64,000 nucleotides of DNA from Aspidiotus rigidus (taxonomy: Eukaryota; Arthropoda; Insecta; Hemiptera; Diaspididae). The stretch covers positions 4,526,001-4,590,000 of the forward strand of contig JAVHKY010000005.1 of NCBI GenBank assembly GCA_035079385.1, in the 5' to 3' direction. Below the pieces are notes generated by a model. The model saw only the letters and a program-made list of their open reading frames with translations. It was not told the origin of the DNA and made no database searches. Each line of letters opens with the position of its first letter. Positions within the stretch are counted from its first letter, which is position 1. Both the position numbers and the translations under genes were made by a program. Below are positions 50,301 to 62,300 of this stretch, piece after piece.

Positions 50301-53300
50301 AAAATTGGTCCTTTAACAACTTGATGGCTTATTGTTTGAAAGGAAGGAGAATTAAGACTTCTAAGAAAGTCGCCAAAACTATCATCTGTATCATATTACG
50401 GGGAAAGTAAACCGAGCTAAGATTAAGTTGAAAGTACTCGTAAATATCGACGCGAGAATATTGAAGATGTGTAATAAAATATTTTATGCCTCATGAAATT
50501 ACAATGTTCGCATACTGCTCACATTCTTCTGTAGAACGAAATTTGATAACATTACTTTGAAGATTTAACGTTCTATAACTTTGCACAGAAACAGACCAGA
50601 TCATTTTTAGCTTCTAAGAATCTAATGAAGCGGATCAACATTTCTTCTCCATTGTTATACCACAACTTGCTCTCTCAACAGTTTCCTTTATGCTGTAGTC
50701 ATATCCATATCTTTCAGTAGGGAAGGGAGTGAAGGTTCTTGTAAAATTACAAATCTAGATTAACAATATTATAGCCTACCTAGGTGTTCGAAAAATTTTT
50801 GTTAAGATCATGCACAACCACATTACTGATGTTGTCTATGTCATTTGGAAAGAGGATTTTTTCTTGAATTGATATTCTTTTTCGCTCGCGGATGTCAGAT
50901 CTCATGGTTTTAAAGGAGGACATAATTATTAATGCGGAAGTCTTAACAGCTTTTACCAAGTTCCACCTCCATAGGTTTTAAGAAAACAACACGAAATTTT
51001 TAGGTGTACCAAATTTTTCTGGAACTCTCCTCTACACAACAATTCAGAGCTCGGGATTTGTCCGAGTCTCCATCCTCGTATCTGTTGTTCAAAAGTTGAA
51101 ATTTTTAAAAATTTTTCCGTTGTAGAAATCCATAATTTGAAATTTTTCCAAGACCCCTCCCTCACATCCAAGTCAAAGATCGACATTTCATGAAGTCCCC
51201 CCTCCCTAATGCTTGATGGATAAAATTTTTTTACTTTTTAGCGAGGAACCCACGATCTCTTTTGTTGAGGAATATTTTCAGAAAATTTCCACGTGCTCGT
51301 CCGACTTTGATGACGTCATCAACGTACGTCAGTTTTAAAGGAGAGAAAAGTTCGATTCTGTTAGCAAAATAAATTAAACAAAGCTAAACGTAAAACCAGT
51401 AAATAATTATTTTTCTAACGTTTCGACGTTCTTTGACGTCTCCTTCGGAGTAATATCGTAGATCGAACCTAAGTGAGATTAGGTTAGGGAACTTGAAAAA
51501 AATGGACTCTTGAGCTATGAACGCTGAAAGGAAAGAGCGCGAGTGCGTCCGACTTTGGAACAGAGAGACTCAGAAAAAATTGGGATACCGTTGCAAGTTC
51601 TGCAACGGCGAGCGGGGAACCCCCAAGACCCGTATTCCATTTCGGAATGTCTATCAAAAAGTAGAATAATATTGAAAATCCTATCATATATAGCTCGAAA
51701 GTCAAAATTTTTCCAAGTCCCCCTCCTGTCATATATAGCTTAGAGGTCGATTTTTCCAGGCTAGATATTATGGGAATTTGTCCTGGTTAATCGGTTTTAT
51801 ACATCTCAGAGACCATACGTCTACTAAAGAAAATGAAAATGAGACAAACTGTTTTCCACGAGGCCACGAAGCTTGCGGGTTCCCCGCTGCAGCTGCAAAG
51901 TTTGCAGTGACCTCTAAATTTTTTTCCCTCTTCTCTCCTCTTTTGCACATAAATAGCTCGACACTTGAGATTTTCCAAGCCTGTCTCCTTGTTCGGCACT
52001 TCAATTCAAAAATTCGGCAATATTCGGCATTTAAAAAGAAAAAGGGGGAAATACGCATTTTTCAGTAGCCTACATTTACTCATTCTTAATGAAAATTGTA
52101 CAATTTCCAACCAAAATTACCTTACTTTTCACCAGAACTAATCAATTTCGGAAGAAAAATTTTATCAAAAACTGCCTCACTTGAGAGCAAATTTTGTTGA
52201 TTTTTGCCAATTAAAATTTCGAGAATTTTTTGACAAAAATTGGCCCAAAATTCAGTAGTTTTCAAATAAAATCCACCAATTTCAACAAACTATTCACGAT
52301 TTAGCATGAAATTTCTCAGTTCCATTACAAACTAAGATTTGTAGTAATTTCGGCATTTTTCGGCAAAATATAATATTATTTTCCTGCGTTCTATTTATCA
52401 CGATTCAAACTTCATTTTGATTCTCATTCATTTCGCCCTTCAGGAGAAAAAGTGCCAAATGCCGAGGAATCCGCGGTCTCTGCTCATAAGGCTAGGACTA
52501 CTCTTGGAGAAACTGTCACAGTCTTTTGACGGGTATTCAACGGTTTTTGATTGGAACTACTCCTGGAAAAACCGTCACGGTTTCTTGTAACGCCTGATGA
52601 CATTATTAGTAACCTTGACCTACTTTAGAGACTTGAAAAAAATTCTAGCCTTCTCTACTTTCAACATACTGGACCTAACATACAGAATACGAGGGTTCAC
52701 TTCTGGATGTTAGAAAAATTTCGACCGTTGCTCCTTCATAAGTTAGCCTATAATATCCCAGACTAAACTAGGTAGGCTGACCTTTTTAGCCCTACTACGA
52801 CGTCATCACGATTCATGACCGAGATAGACGTATCAAAAGTAGAATCGATTCAATATGATCGCTAAAATCAACAATATCGATATCTAAGTACGGGTCTTGA
52901 ACCCAAGACCCCATTACTACTATTTCTTCTCTTTCACAACCCAATCCAGCTAGAAAATCCTTCAATTATTTTACACAGTATTTTTAGAGTGCGTAATCGT
53001 TCAGCAAAAATAATGTGATTATTTTACTTGTATTTCAGGCATTTTTAGAGAAATCACCTGTACTTCATTAAAACGTACAGACAAAAATAATGTGATTATT
53101 TTACCTGTATTTCAGGCATTTTTTTATAGAAAATCACCTGTACTTCATTATCCAAGGTAGGTACCTAGTGAAATTTATCACCCATAATTTTATAGATTTC
53201 ACCCTATTTTCCTTCTCCAATAGTTCGAAAATTTTTTCAAGCACTCGTTATTTACACACCGTTGGTAGAAGTCTACTCACGTTGGCGCATACCAAATCCC

Positions 53301-56300
53301 ATTAAAAGCTCTCCAGAAATGTTAATCAGTTATAACATAACCATATGGTAAAAATAGCATGAATAAAGTTTACAATTTTTTTTTTTTGTCAGGCGCATAG
53401 TTTTCAGTTAAATGCTTGTCAGGTGTAACATTGTCAGGGAATTGGCTTTCGAGATAACAGTCTGTCAGGTTATTAGCTGTCAGGAAATTTTCATTCAGGT
53501 AAATGTCCTTCAGGTATGTGGATTCAGGCAAATGTCATGTAATCTTCAGAGCCTCGTAAATCACCAGGTCGCTAACCTAGGCATAACTACTAGCTTCTTT
53601 TTATCAAAAAACTATATCAATCTCACAGAAAATGAGCTTCAAAAAAAATTTCAGACTGCATATTCGTTAAAAAAAAAAATTCAGACTCGTTCAGAAAATG
53701 TCCAGAAATTATTTAGAGAAAATAAACTGTATGTTATTTTCAGCAAAGTATGTACCCATTTTATAGATTTTTTCCATATATTTCATCCTACTCCAATGGT
53801 TCGAAAATTTTTTAAGCACGTGTTATTATTCTAAAATCTTTGTTCAAAATTATATCTAAAATCGTGACCGGTTTTTCCGGTCACGTTTTTAAGTCGAGTT
53901 TATAAAGAAAATTGAGTAATTTTACTCTCCATCGGTCTCCAATTTCTCCAAGAATGAGTATTAATATCAGAAAAAAACTTGATCACTTTTAGTAGCCACG
54001 ATTTAATTTCGTTCATTCGTCGTATTTCTCTTCATAAATTAGTTCAGGAAAAACGAGGGTGGAAAATCCGCACACGTTTTTATTCTTGAAAAACTGATCA
54101 CATTCATCGGATTTCTCATGAAGTTTCTAGGGCCCGTGATGCCGATCCCTGAATTTCTGTGTGAAGATTTTCGAATATTTTTCATCAGATCCATGCACGA
54201 TAATAAAAAAAATCGTTTATTTTTCACTCGTCGTTACAGCATGTCACGGCAGAGTTCTACCGCTTTCATTAGTTAGAGTGAGAAAGTTGAAAGATGACGT
54301 ATTTTTCTGTGTATAAGTCTATGGTTCAACTACTGGTTGAACGTATTTAAAACCATTAGTTAGCGAGAAAAAAGTCGATGAATGAGTACGAAAATTGGCA
54401 GTCATTAGAAACTAGCATTATCACTCATCGTCGTGGTCAAAACAGCTGGTCGCATTTTACGTCAAATTTAGAAGAAATTAAGCACTTTTAATTGATTTAT
54501 AATTTCAGAGAGAAAGAGAATTTTTCTGTGTATAAACCTATAATTCAACTACTGGTTGAACGTATTTAAAACTATTAGTTAGAGAGAAAAGAAAGAAAGA
54601 TATGACGTTTTTTTCATGTATAAGCCTATGGTTCAACTACTGGTTACTCGAAAATCTATAGAGTTTATACTCTAATAAGTATTTTAATCGTGCTCGGTTT
54701 TTACCAAAACTCTCCAGAAAAGTTAATATTTAGAATCTTATAAATCGTGCACGGTTTTTCCGTGCATGTTTTTTCAATTGAGTTTATAATGAAAATTAAG
54801 TAATTTTAACCATCACATTTTATTCTTTCTGAAACGTGATTACTAAAAATAAGCACGAATTTATTAAAATTATTCCGACATTCTAGGATAGAGATTTTTA
54901 TTTTCAAATAATTCCCTATAATTTTATATCACCTCTAGGGTGCACGAATCAGTTCATTGTAAATATTAAAAACTCTTCAGAAATATTAATATTTAGAGTC
55001 ATACACGTTTTTTTGTATGTTTTTCACTCAAGTTTTTAATGAAATTTAAGTAATTTTGCTTTTAGGAAATGGTTTGAAAATTTCAGAGCTTTTATATCAA
55101 ATTTTAATAATTTTTCTTTCTTTTTTAACCCTAAAGAAATTATTGCATGTGAATTATATTATATTAAAAAAGGTTAATGAATATATTAAAAGTTATAAAA
55201 ATGAATTTAATCTCATAGATAATAGATTTTACTTTGTTCATCAAAGATATGAATTGTAATAAAAATAACATAAAAATTAATTTAATAATGAAACATATTT
55301 AAGAGGTTATTATGATATAAGTTTTGGTAAATATCATCACTTACAAATGAAATAGTTATTAGAAGAATACTTACAGAAGTTACATAAAATCTAAGTTATA
55401 CTTCTTTCAATTTAATAAATAATGTAAAATACTACTTTATAATTTGTCCACATACTGTACACCAAAGAAGTGTTCCAAATCCAGTCCTAGAATGTTGAGT
55501 CTCTGCTTTACATTTGTAACGATTCAATTTGAGTTTCTCATCATGTTCCATACAATCTACAAAAATCTAATAAGAGTGGTTTCACATTGAGAGCGGAACT
55601 TGTTTCTTTTTTTAAATAAGGTCTAACCTTTATTGTCTCAATTGATTGATTAGTTGATTTTAAACAAAGCTTACAATATCTTGTCAAAGTATTCATCATG
55701 TTTCCTAGATGAATCATATTAATAGTTCTTATTATTATTTCAATATTTTCATCATTCAACTTTAGAAAATTTATTCTATCCAAATGGAAGTCTACAAAGA
55801 TTCATTAGTTAATGAAGATGAATTTGATTTTGAGAATATTATACCATATTTTAAAGTCGAACCTATTGCTAGAACAAGATCAAATTATGAAGCTTTAATG
55901 GATCCACTTTCTGATAAAATTCAACATTTATCTGAAGATAAAAGAATAAAATAGGTAAGTATACTAAATTTATGGTAAATATTATTGTTCATTTCAGTGC
56001 TTTATCAAGAATTATTGAAAGAGAAATAATAAAAGATCTAAATATTCCTAATAATGATTTAAAATCTGATATTGAAATAAATTATGTACGTAATTAATCA
56101 TTTTCTATTCCCTCATCAGCTTCAATTTCTGAGTTGATATTTGATTCATCTGTATCAAATTCATATCCAAGATCTGGTTCAGTTTGAAATTCATCAAAAA
56201 TAGCTTCAAAATTTCTTATGCTTTGTCTTATAATTTCTCTATATTTATATATCTTTTTATCTGACTTTCCATTTATTAGAATAAAATTTTATATTTTTAT

Positions 56301-59300
56301 ATTATTGTAGGTATGGAAGTATGGTATGGTAAAAAATAAAAATTTTATAATAAATGACACCTAGTGAGTTGATTAAAATATTAAAAGGATACAACTTCAA
56401 AAGAAATAGTGTCAGAAGTTTTTCTTTGAAATATAAAATCACTGAGAAGACTATTCTAAAATATTTGAAAGAACATAACATATACCCTACAATAATAGAA
56501 AGATGAGTTATGAAATGACTAGAAATTGTCTAGGTCAATACCTACACATTTAAAAATGAGACAGCAAAACAACCTGATAAGATTACTCATAAATCTTGTC
56601 AAATTTCAAGTCAACCTAAGAATGATAGGTATAAAAGATAAAAATAGAACTAGTTCTATACAACAATCTTCCAGTCAATCTATAAACCATAGGTAGTCAT
56701 CAAAATAAAAAGAGTACTGGTAGTGTAAAAAATTTGACTGAACTTAGTAAAAAATATGAGAAGTTTTTCTCAGGAACTTCATAGGTAGTATGAGACTGTC
56801 TTGCTGTCGCATAGTCTAGTCATACTTATGAGCAGGACTAATATTAATTGTAAAATAAGAATTAGGTACTTAATTTTCTTTTTTGTCTAGAATTTGAGGT
56901 TCTAACATTCACACACAAGTTCCTATTTTAAATCAGTCAAGCAAACAGTAATCTTATTATAATTAATTCAAGTCGATAGTGAGATAAGAAAAGAACTTCA
57001 AAAACGTATTAACTGTAACTGATAGACAATTTTAATCAGATATCAGAAAGAATCCGTTTACACGTACGTCGAAGAAATTGTACATAGGTTCAAAACACCG
57101 ATGCTGTACTATTTATACATGTAGAATGCATTTGTACCTACGATTGAAAGACGATTCAGTCACTCATTTCTTTCGTCAACGTAAAATCTGTCTACACCCT
57201 ATCGGTAGTATGATGTGGTTGGAATGTAATAGATTGTTGGTAATTGTGTTGACGATCGTCACTGCACTTCCCGAATCACGATCAAAGCAACTCGGGGATC
57301 ACTGTTTAGACGGTGCACCAGATTTCAAATTATTAAGCAAAGATGAGTGCTATGTGGACAAGACTAGCTATATTGATAAATTAATTCAGCGCATACGCAG
57401 TAAGTTTTTCTTCCTAGCGCGCCCCAGGAGGTTCGGAAAAACGCTTCTGGTCGACACCATGGAGGAGTATTTTGGTGGGACGCAGGACTCATTCCTGAAT
57501 ACCAAAATTTATCAACGACATCCCGGTGGTTGGAAACATTATCCAACGATTCGACTCGATTTTTCTGGAGAATTTTCAGCTAGTTCTGCGCATTTATTCA
57601 ATGTTAGTCTGACGGAGGAAATCCAAGCTCAAGCTAAGAAACGTAATATTACCCTAACCAAGACGACCACCGAGGGAATGACTGGAGAATTTATTCGATT
57701 GCTGAGCGAAAAGTTCAATTCACCGGTCGTCATCTTGGTAGACGAGTACGATTCTCCTTATACAAGATGTTACGCGGAGAATAAGGAGGAAGCGTCCAAG
57801 ATTCTACGAACTCTTCAGGGTTTCTACAGCACCCTGAAATCCCAGTATAAAAATATCTATTTTTGTTTCGTGACGGGTATAACACGACTTGCCCTCTCCG
57901 ACTTCTTCTCTGGGTTCAATGCTGCAATCGACTTAACTATGGATCCTGAGTATGCGGGAATAGTCGGTTTTAATGCGATAGAATTACATGAGTATTTCGG
58001 TAATGAAATCAAGCGTGTTGCAAGCGAAACTGGGAAAGAGAAAAAAGAAATCCTGGAAGCAATGAAATCCTGGCATGATGGGTTTCAGTTCACCTCAAAA
58101 TACGAGACCTTATACAATCCATGTTCTGTATATAGTTATTTGAGAACCAACGCTGTATCAACTACCGGCTGGAGTGATTCAGGAGGACCTAGCAGTTTTT
58201 TAATTGCAAAATTGAAAGAATTCCCGGCACAGGCTCTCAAATTTCTTGTAGATCATCTCACCAATCGCAAAGTAGATAAAAAGGAAGATGAAACACCAAA
58301 AGTAATTGCCAATAGAAAGGAACTTACCGGAAAAATTGACTTTGGTAAATTTGACGAAAGAGCGTTAATGGCACTTCTCTATCACAATGGGTATTTCAGT
58401 ATCAGAGAGTATAATAAAGCATCTGATTCTTTTACTCTGAATTTTACAAATCTTGAGCTTGAAGAAGATTACCAGCAGCGTCTTGCCTCAGGTTATTTTG
58501 AAGAGTTTGAAGAAGGTTTGATAAAAAAAATTAAATTAATGGTAGACGATCTTATTGCGTATAAATGGGAAGACTTTTGTGAACAGTTGAGGTCTTGTAT
58601 TGCTGCGATTCCTTACCAAATAACGACGAATCAGCATGAAGCAAAGGAAGCGTGGTTCCAATTTTCTTTGTTTTTAATGTTAAGTCATTCACATAATGTC
58701 AAACGAGAAATTCTCGCGATAGAAGATTCCACAAATATGGGACTTGCAGACATTGTATTTGTGAACAATGTTGCAGTATTTATATTCGAGCCAAAAATGG
58801 AAGATAATCCCGAAAATCCTATGTACGAATGTAAAGAAAAATACATTCAAAAATATTTATTCGAATCGAAGAGAAAGGTATTTTGCATTGGTCTCAAGTT
58901 CACAATGGAAGGATCAATTCACAGTTGGGGCGTAGCCTCATTTTCGTATGGCGGTAGACTGGTCAAAGAAGATGGAACATTAACACTGACTAATCAACTC
59001 AGTCCTAAAGAACGTGAAGACATACGTGTTAAAATGACGGATTACGCAGAAAAAAATCCCGAGTGCACCCTAGTACCCGAAAAACTTTGTGAATTCTTAG
59101 AAGGAGTAGGACCTTCAACCGAAGGTCAAATTGTATTTGCGGAAAAATTTTCACAGAATATTTTGACTCTACGTGATGTGTTAGAAGAAATTTATAAACT
59201 GTTTCAAGGTACGAGTAACTTTAAAGGCATAATATTCAGTTTCCTGAAAGCAACCAAACGATTCAAAGAAAACTCAGTCATCGAAAAACTGGTAAATTCT

Positions 59301-62300
59301 GATTCAGATGCTGATCTGTTCTACTTAACGAAAAAATATTTCGTGCCCGTGCAGAAAGCTCTTTTCGCAGATAAGAGCAACGAATTTTCTATTTCTTTTG
59401 AGGATTTCGTTAGATTTATTCATAATTGTGAAGAAGCTAACGAAGCTTTTTCAATTGCTTCTAAATATACTCAAGATATTCCAAAGCTACAGATTCTGTT
59501 GAATAAAACTTATCCGCTCATTAAGAATAAGTTATTAAAGAATCAGATCACTCGTATCCAAACGGCTCTGAATAAGAACACGTCTCTAAAAAAGAACTAA
59601 TTACTCGCGATACAATAAGTACTTTTCGCGTTGATTAAGTGATGTAAAGTAGATTTTGTCATTAAAAATTCTTTCCACGATTTACGAGAGTATGAATATT
59701 AACATTTCTGGAGAGCTTTTAATGGGATTTGGTATGCGCCAAAATGAGTAGACTTCTACCAACGGTGTGTAAATAACGAGTGCTTGAAAAAATTTTCCAA
59801 CTATTGGAGAAGAAAAATAGGGTGAAATCTATAAAATTATGGGTGATAAATTTCTCTAGGTACCTTCCTTGGATAATGAAGTACAGGTGATTTTCTATAA
59901 AAAAATGCCTGAAATACAGGTAAAATAATCACATCATTTTTGTCTGCACGTTTTAATGAAGTACAGGTGCCCGATAAACCAAGTCGACCGCCACTATATG
60001 GTCGACATTGGTTGGTTTTTGGTCGTACGACTGAAAAAAAGACCAAATATTATGGTACCATCAGAAAATGGTTGATTTTTAGTAAATTTTTGAGATAAAT
60101 CGACCAAATTTTGTCTATTCATTTCAGTTGATTGTTGGTCTCATATTATTCCTACTAAATTTTGATCTTATTATTGGTTGATTTTCGATCACTATGCGGA
60201 ATACATTTCGACCAATTTTTTGGTCGTTATAATTAATTGTCAACACAAAATGGAATTTTTCCTCGTTTCTTAGTCTAAAATTGATATTGTCTTTATTACT
60301 CAATTTTGACTAAGATTTCTAGTCGATTTCTAGGCAGATATTTTGGGAGATACCTTTATCCATTTTGAGTAGGTAGATTTTTCCTCAACATCTACCAATA
60401 TTTTTACTCTTTTTTTTGGTCTATTCTCATGCAAACCGCAATCACTCATTTTTGCCCAAAATTTCCAGCCGATTTCTTAGGAATGAATCAACTGTCATAT
60501 TCCTCGTAACTCGCAGATGAATAAAGATATTTAAAATAAAATTTGAAATTTAAAAATTAATATTCTTATTAATAAAATTGTTCAATAAATGAACATATTC
60601 TACTAATCAAGAAAATATTAGATTTACTATATTCAATGTAAGGAGTTCCAACAGGAATAGTTATTAAATATAATTATTTTAACTTTTAATTTTATATCAA
60701 TTGTATTTTTTGAAATTAAATTTCAACTGTATTTACGAAGTTTATAGTATAATATTATTTCAAAAAAATGAAGATCTTATTTAAATTTTCTTGATATAGT
60801 TGATTTAATCAAAATTATTAATTTTTTTTCAGAATAATTTATTCAATAAAAATATTTATAATAAAAATTATTATAAAACAACTAAAAAAATTGAAACTAA
60901 ATAACTTTTTATATCATTCAATTTATTTAACATATTTTATCCTTTAAATGAGAATTCATTATTTAATCATTTCAATGATTCTAAATAATCATATTGAACC
61001 GGAATGATATTTTTCATTTTTTTGTTCAATTTTACATTCAATTAATAGAAAATTGTTAGGTTTATTTATGAAAAATAAAAAAATTATTAAAAAACAATTT
61101 TTAAAGAGTTAATTTAAATAATAAATCAACTTAAATCAAATTGATAAAAATTAATTTATAAATAATAAATTGATAAAGAATAATGATAATTATTGTATTA
61201 TATCAATTAAATTATAATAATTAGATTTAAAATTAAAATTACGTAATAATGTACGAATTTTATAAATTAAATTTAAATAAATAGATACATTATGATATTT
61301 AGATTCATTTTAAAAAATTATTTAAATTAAATGATTCAATTTTAATTAGTATAAATCTATGATAAATTCCACAAATTTCTAAACATTGTCCATAAATAAT
61401 TGAAGGTATACTAATTAATACTGTAATTTTAGACCAAAATCGCACTGCTAACGAGATTGCTATCTTCATTTCTTTCTTCTCTCACATGAGAAAGCCTTAG
61501 ATTATATGAACTGGTTTTTCCTGTCGAAAATGGTGGTCTATTAATATCATCTAACTATAGACCGTTTTATGGCGTCTCTATTGCCCAAAACTTGATTGTT
61601 CTGCTTTGTCAAAAGGGGTCTATTTGTAGTGGTCCGTTAATATCGCTTGAATATAGGCTACAAGAGACTATTTTATAACCGTCTACATTACCCAGAAATC
61701 TACCAATCTTTTCCATCAGAAGAATTCTAATTATGGTGGTTTGTTGACAATGATTAAATATTGACTAGGTATGAGAAAATATTTTATATCGTCAAAGTTC
61801 CCTAGAAATCGACTCTTTTTTTGGTCAAAAATCGTCAAAATATAGTCAATTGCAGAGGAAGTATGGCCAATGACTGAGGATAGACCATTTTATGGTACCT
61901 ACATCACCTACAGATCGACTAATTTTTTCATTCAAAATTTGTGCCTTAAATGTGGTCTAAATATGGTAGGGAAAAGCGGAAGTAAATCGACCGAAAAAGT
62001 TGGTCTATTATTCGTCACTCATCAGAGCGCCCCTCAGTCTATTTTTGGTCAACATTTACTCAAAATCGACTGAGATATTTGGTCGATCTGGTTTATCGGG
62101 GGATTTCTCTAAAAATGTCTGAAATACAAGTAAAATAATCACATTATTTTTGCTGAACGATTACGCACTCTAAAAATACTGTGTAAAATAATTGAAGGAT
62201 TTTCCAGCTGGATTGGGTTGTAAAAGAGAAGAAATAGTTGTAATGGGGGTCTTGGGTTCAAGACCTGTCATTACTACTGTATAGAAAGCAAGCATATAAA

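Larger units (their letters stand above)
59970..62100. mobile_element. 2.1-kb element inserted in the right arm
   Basis: The ends are cccgataaaccaagtcgacc and the inverse with two mismatches. Both flanks (59990-60420 and 61430-62090) are filled with gaccaa/ttggtc and ggtcgattt motifs, many in inverted orientation. The middle is extremely AT-rich and contains mitochondrial DNA. No coding region for a transposase was found. Confidence 0.7.
52892..62265. mobile_element. Long-inverted-repeat element carrying an AAA-ATPase/nuclease gene
   Basis: A roughly 435-bp left arm (52892-53326) is matched in reverse complement by 62265-62101 plus 59969-59698; a 2.1-kb insertion splits the right arm. Each terminus is the imperfect palindrome GGTCTTGAACCCAAGACC. 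The interior holds the subterminal CAGG-rich array, hairpin-bearing repeats, small AT-rich ORFs and the intact 796-aa ATPase gene. It lies wholly within intron 3 of the P450 gene. No target duplication or transposase was recognised. It could be a DNA transposon, a Polinton-like or viral remnant, or an inverted segmental duplication flanking a captured gene. Confidence 0.72.
59698..62265. repeat. Right inverted arm, split by an insertion
   Basis: 59698-59969 and 62101-62265 together reproduce the left arm in reverse complement. The break falls between gtacaggtg and ggatttctc, where the left arm is continuous. Confidence 0.85.

Noticed and set aside
53412..53834. A 140-codon plus-strand ORF inside the long-repeat element
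   Set aside because: It is assembled from the CAGG array and a diverged piece of the terminal arm. Its translation is low-complexity and shows no protein-like features.
57078..57209. Start of the ATPase-nuclease frame at a TTG at 57078 or the ATG at 57126
   Set aside because: TTG is unlikely in an animal gene. The 57126 ATG would add 28 residues in front of the signal peptide. The tandem ATGs at 57210/57213 place the hydrophobic stretch at the N terminus, though 57126 cannot be fully excluded.
57210..59600. Bacterial contamination as the source of the ATPase gene
   Set aside because: The gene is flanked on both sides by matching inverted repeats and by P450 exons that stay in phase, so it is embedded in the insect sequence. 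Read support across the junctions would still be useful.
62245..62270. tRNA-like B-box (gggttcaagacc) at the right terminus
   Set aside because: No A-box or cloverleaf could be formed, and the motif is explained by the terminal palindrome.
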